Below are positions 6,724 through 7,222 of a stretch of 7,222 nt of DNA, in pieces. The position numbers were made by a program, and so were the translations under genes. How positions within the stretch are numbered: position 1 is the first letter of the stretch; every line of letters starts with the position of its first letter. The notes under the pieces were generated by a model. It was not told the origin of the DNA. It did no database searches and saw only the letters and a program-made list of their open reading frames with translations. Origin of the DNA: an uncultured Pseudomonadota bacterium. GTDB taxonomy: Bacteria > Lernaellota > Lernaellaia > Lernaellales > Lernaellaceae. Location: contig CALBTQ010000188.1 in NCBI GenBank assembly GCA_937967875.1, forward strand, positions 1 to 7,222. The letters are read 5' to 3'.

Positions 6724-7222
6724 AAACTGAGCTTGTAAATGGATTAGGGCGACGTTGCGTGTGCTGGTTTCGCGAACGTCGTCGTCATCATACAGCTTAT
6801 GCTCGATTTTGTACCCGCCGCCGATGAAGAGCCAATAGACAAAACGGAACGTAACGTCGACGCTGCCCTGGACGAAATCCTCGTGCCGCGGCAACGGTTC
6901 GGAAAATTCGTTGTATTGGTAACTGCCGAAGGCCGAGGTCAACAACCGCGAACCCCACAACCGCGTGAAGCGCAAGTAGCCTTCGTGCGTGATGAAGTAG
7001 TTGGTGTTGGTCGCGTCGCGCCAGTAATGGCGATAGCCGCCGGTCAGTTGGGTTTGGCTCGGGAACATGGCGGTGAGTTCGGCGTCGGCCAGCCAGGTGC
7101 CCAGGTCTTCGTTTTCCTGGTAATCGGCGGCCGCCCATCCGCCTTTGATCGTCATGATCAGGTGGGTGGTGATCTGACCCTGCAGGCCGCCTTTGGCCCA
7201 CCAGTTGGTCGAATCGTACGCC
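6721..7222 (-). CDS. Outer-membrane beta-barrel protein, 3' part (5' end beyond the window)
   Basis: The frame is open from the right edge to the TAA at 6723, giving 166 visible residues. The internal ATG at 7155 is unlikely to be the start: the codons before it (including STNWWAKGGLQGQITTHLI) continue the same alternating pattern, and no strong Shine-Dalgarno precedes it. The visible part looks like about nine transmembrane beta-strands, with alternating polar and hydrophobic residues, many Tyr/Trp/Phe, and short charged turns (YDDDDVRETSTRN). It ends in NVALIHLQAQF, with the terminal Phe typical of BAM-dependent barrels. It resembles the porin-like barrels found in exopolysaccharide loci (BBP2-like; WzpX/WzpS/WzpB of Myxococcus xanthus by role). 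Placed first before the helix-less export protein, it is the natural candidate for the outer-membrane pore. Family assignment is uncertain without the N-terminus. Confidence 0.85.
   Translation of the reverse strand, partial: AYDSTNWWAKGGLQGQITTHLIMTIKGGWAAADYQENEDLGTWLADAELTAMFPSQTQLTGGYRHYWRDATNTNYFITHEGYLRFTRLWGSRLLTSAFGSYQYNEFSEPLPRHEDFVQGSVDVTFRFVYWLFIGGGYKIEHKLYDDDDVRETSTRNVALIHLQAQF

Noticed and set aside
3773..6724. A 983-codon open frame on the plus strand, antisense to both the kinase and the export genes
   Set aside because: It is in exact codon register with both minus-strand genes. Its stops would need TTA, CTA or TCA codons in them, which high-GC genes avoid. Its product is a His/Asp/Gln/Arg-rich composition without domains, while the minus-strand proteins have full family motifs.
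6721..7155. The barrel gene starting at the internal ATG at 7155 as a small complete 144-residue protein
   Set aside because: The frame stays open to the window edge with barrel-like sequence, and no convincing ribosome site precedes 7155. A 5'-truncated larger barrel is more likely.
1..7222. CRISPR arrays, tRNA/rRNA genes, insertion sequences or rho-independent terminators
   Set aside because: I saw no spaced direct repeats, cloverleaf, transposase-like protein, or GC hairpin followed by a T run in either strand. The dense coding leaves almost no room for them.

Overview
The window is one end of a contig from a high-GC, Gram-negative bacterium. It carries six genes of a Wzx/Wzy-type exopolysaccharide (or capsule/O-polysaccharide) export locus, all on the minus strand. 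The Gram-negative call rests on an outer-membrane beta-barrel with a terminal Phe beside a secreted Wza-type export protein. The combination of a Wza-like protein without the C-terminal helix, a separate barrel, a Wzc-type kinase and a TPR protein resembles deltaproteobacterial/Myxococcota-like loci. That taxonomic reading is inference; no marker gene is present.

Layout in transcription order (right to left): 3' part of an outer-membrane beta-barrel protein (7222-6721, 5' end beyond the window); Wza-like SLBB export protein (6721-5837); Wzc-like chain-length regulator fused to a BY-kinase (5824-3674, GTG start); SDR NDP-sugar 4-epimerase (3670-2747); O-antigen polymerase/ligase-family membrane protein (2739-1369); membrane-anchored TPR-like protein with a C-terminal carbohydrate-binding-like beta domain (1372 to about 46, cut at the contig end). 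Junctions are extremely tight: TAATG overlap, 12 nt, 3 nt, 7 nt, ATGA overlap. No terminator or internal promoter is apparent, so this reads as one polycistronic unit. No gene-free stretch exceeds about 12 nt apart from the adapter.

Bases 1-45 are not genomic. They are the 3' 45 bases of the Illumina TruSeq/P5 universal adapter, left on the contig edge. They give the last gene a false C-terminus ending in IGRASCRERV.

Working model: the epimerase supplies a sugar nucleotide; glycosyltransferases and a flippase outside the window build and flip repeat units; the Wzy-like protein polymerises them, possibly with its coupled TPR/CBM-like partner; the Wzc-like protein sets chain length through tyrosine phosphorylation; the SLBB protein and the barrel form the periplasm-to-surface exit. 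The most notable points are the helix-less SLBB protein coupled to a barrel, and the unusual basic tail after the tyrosine cluster of the kinase.
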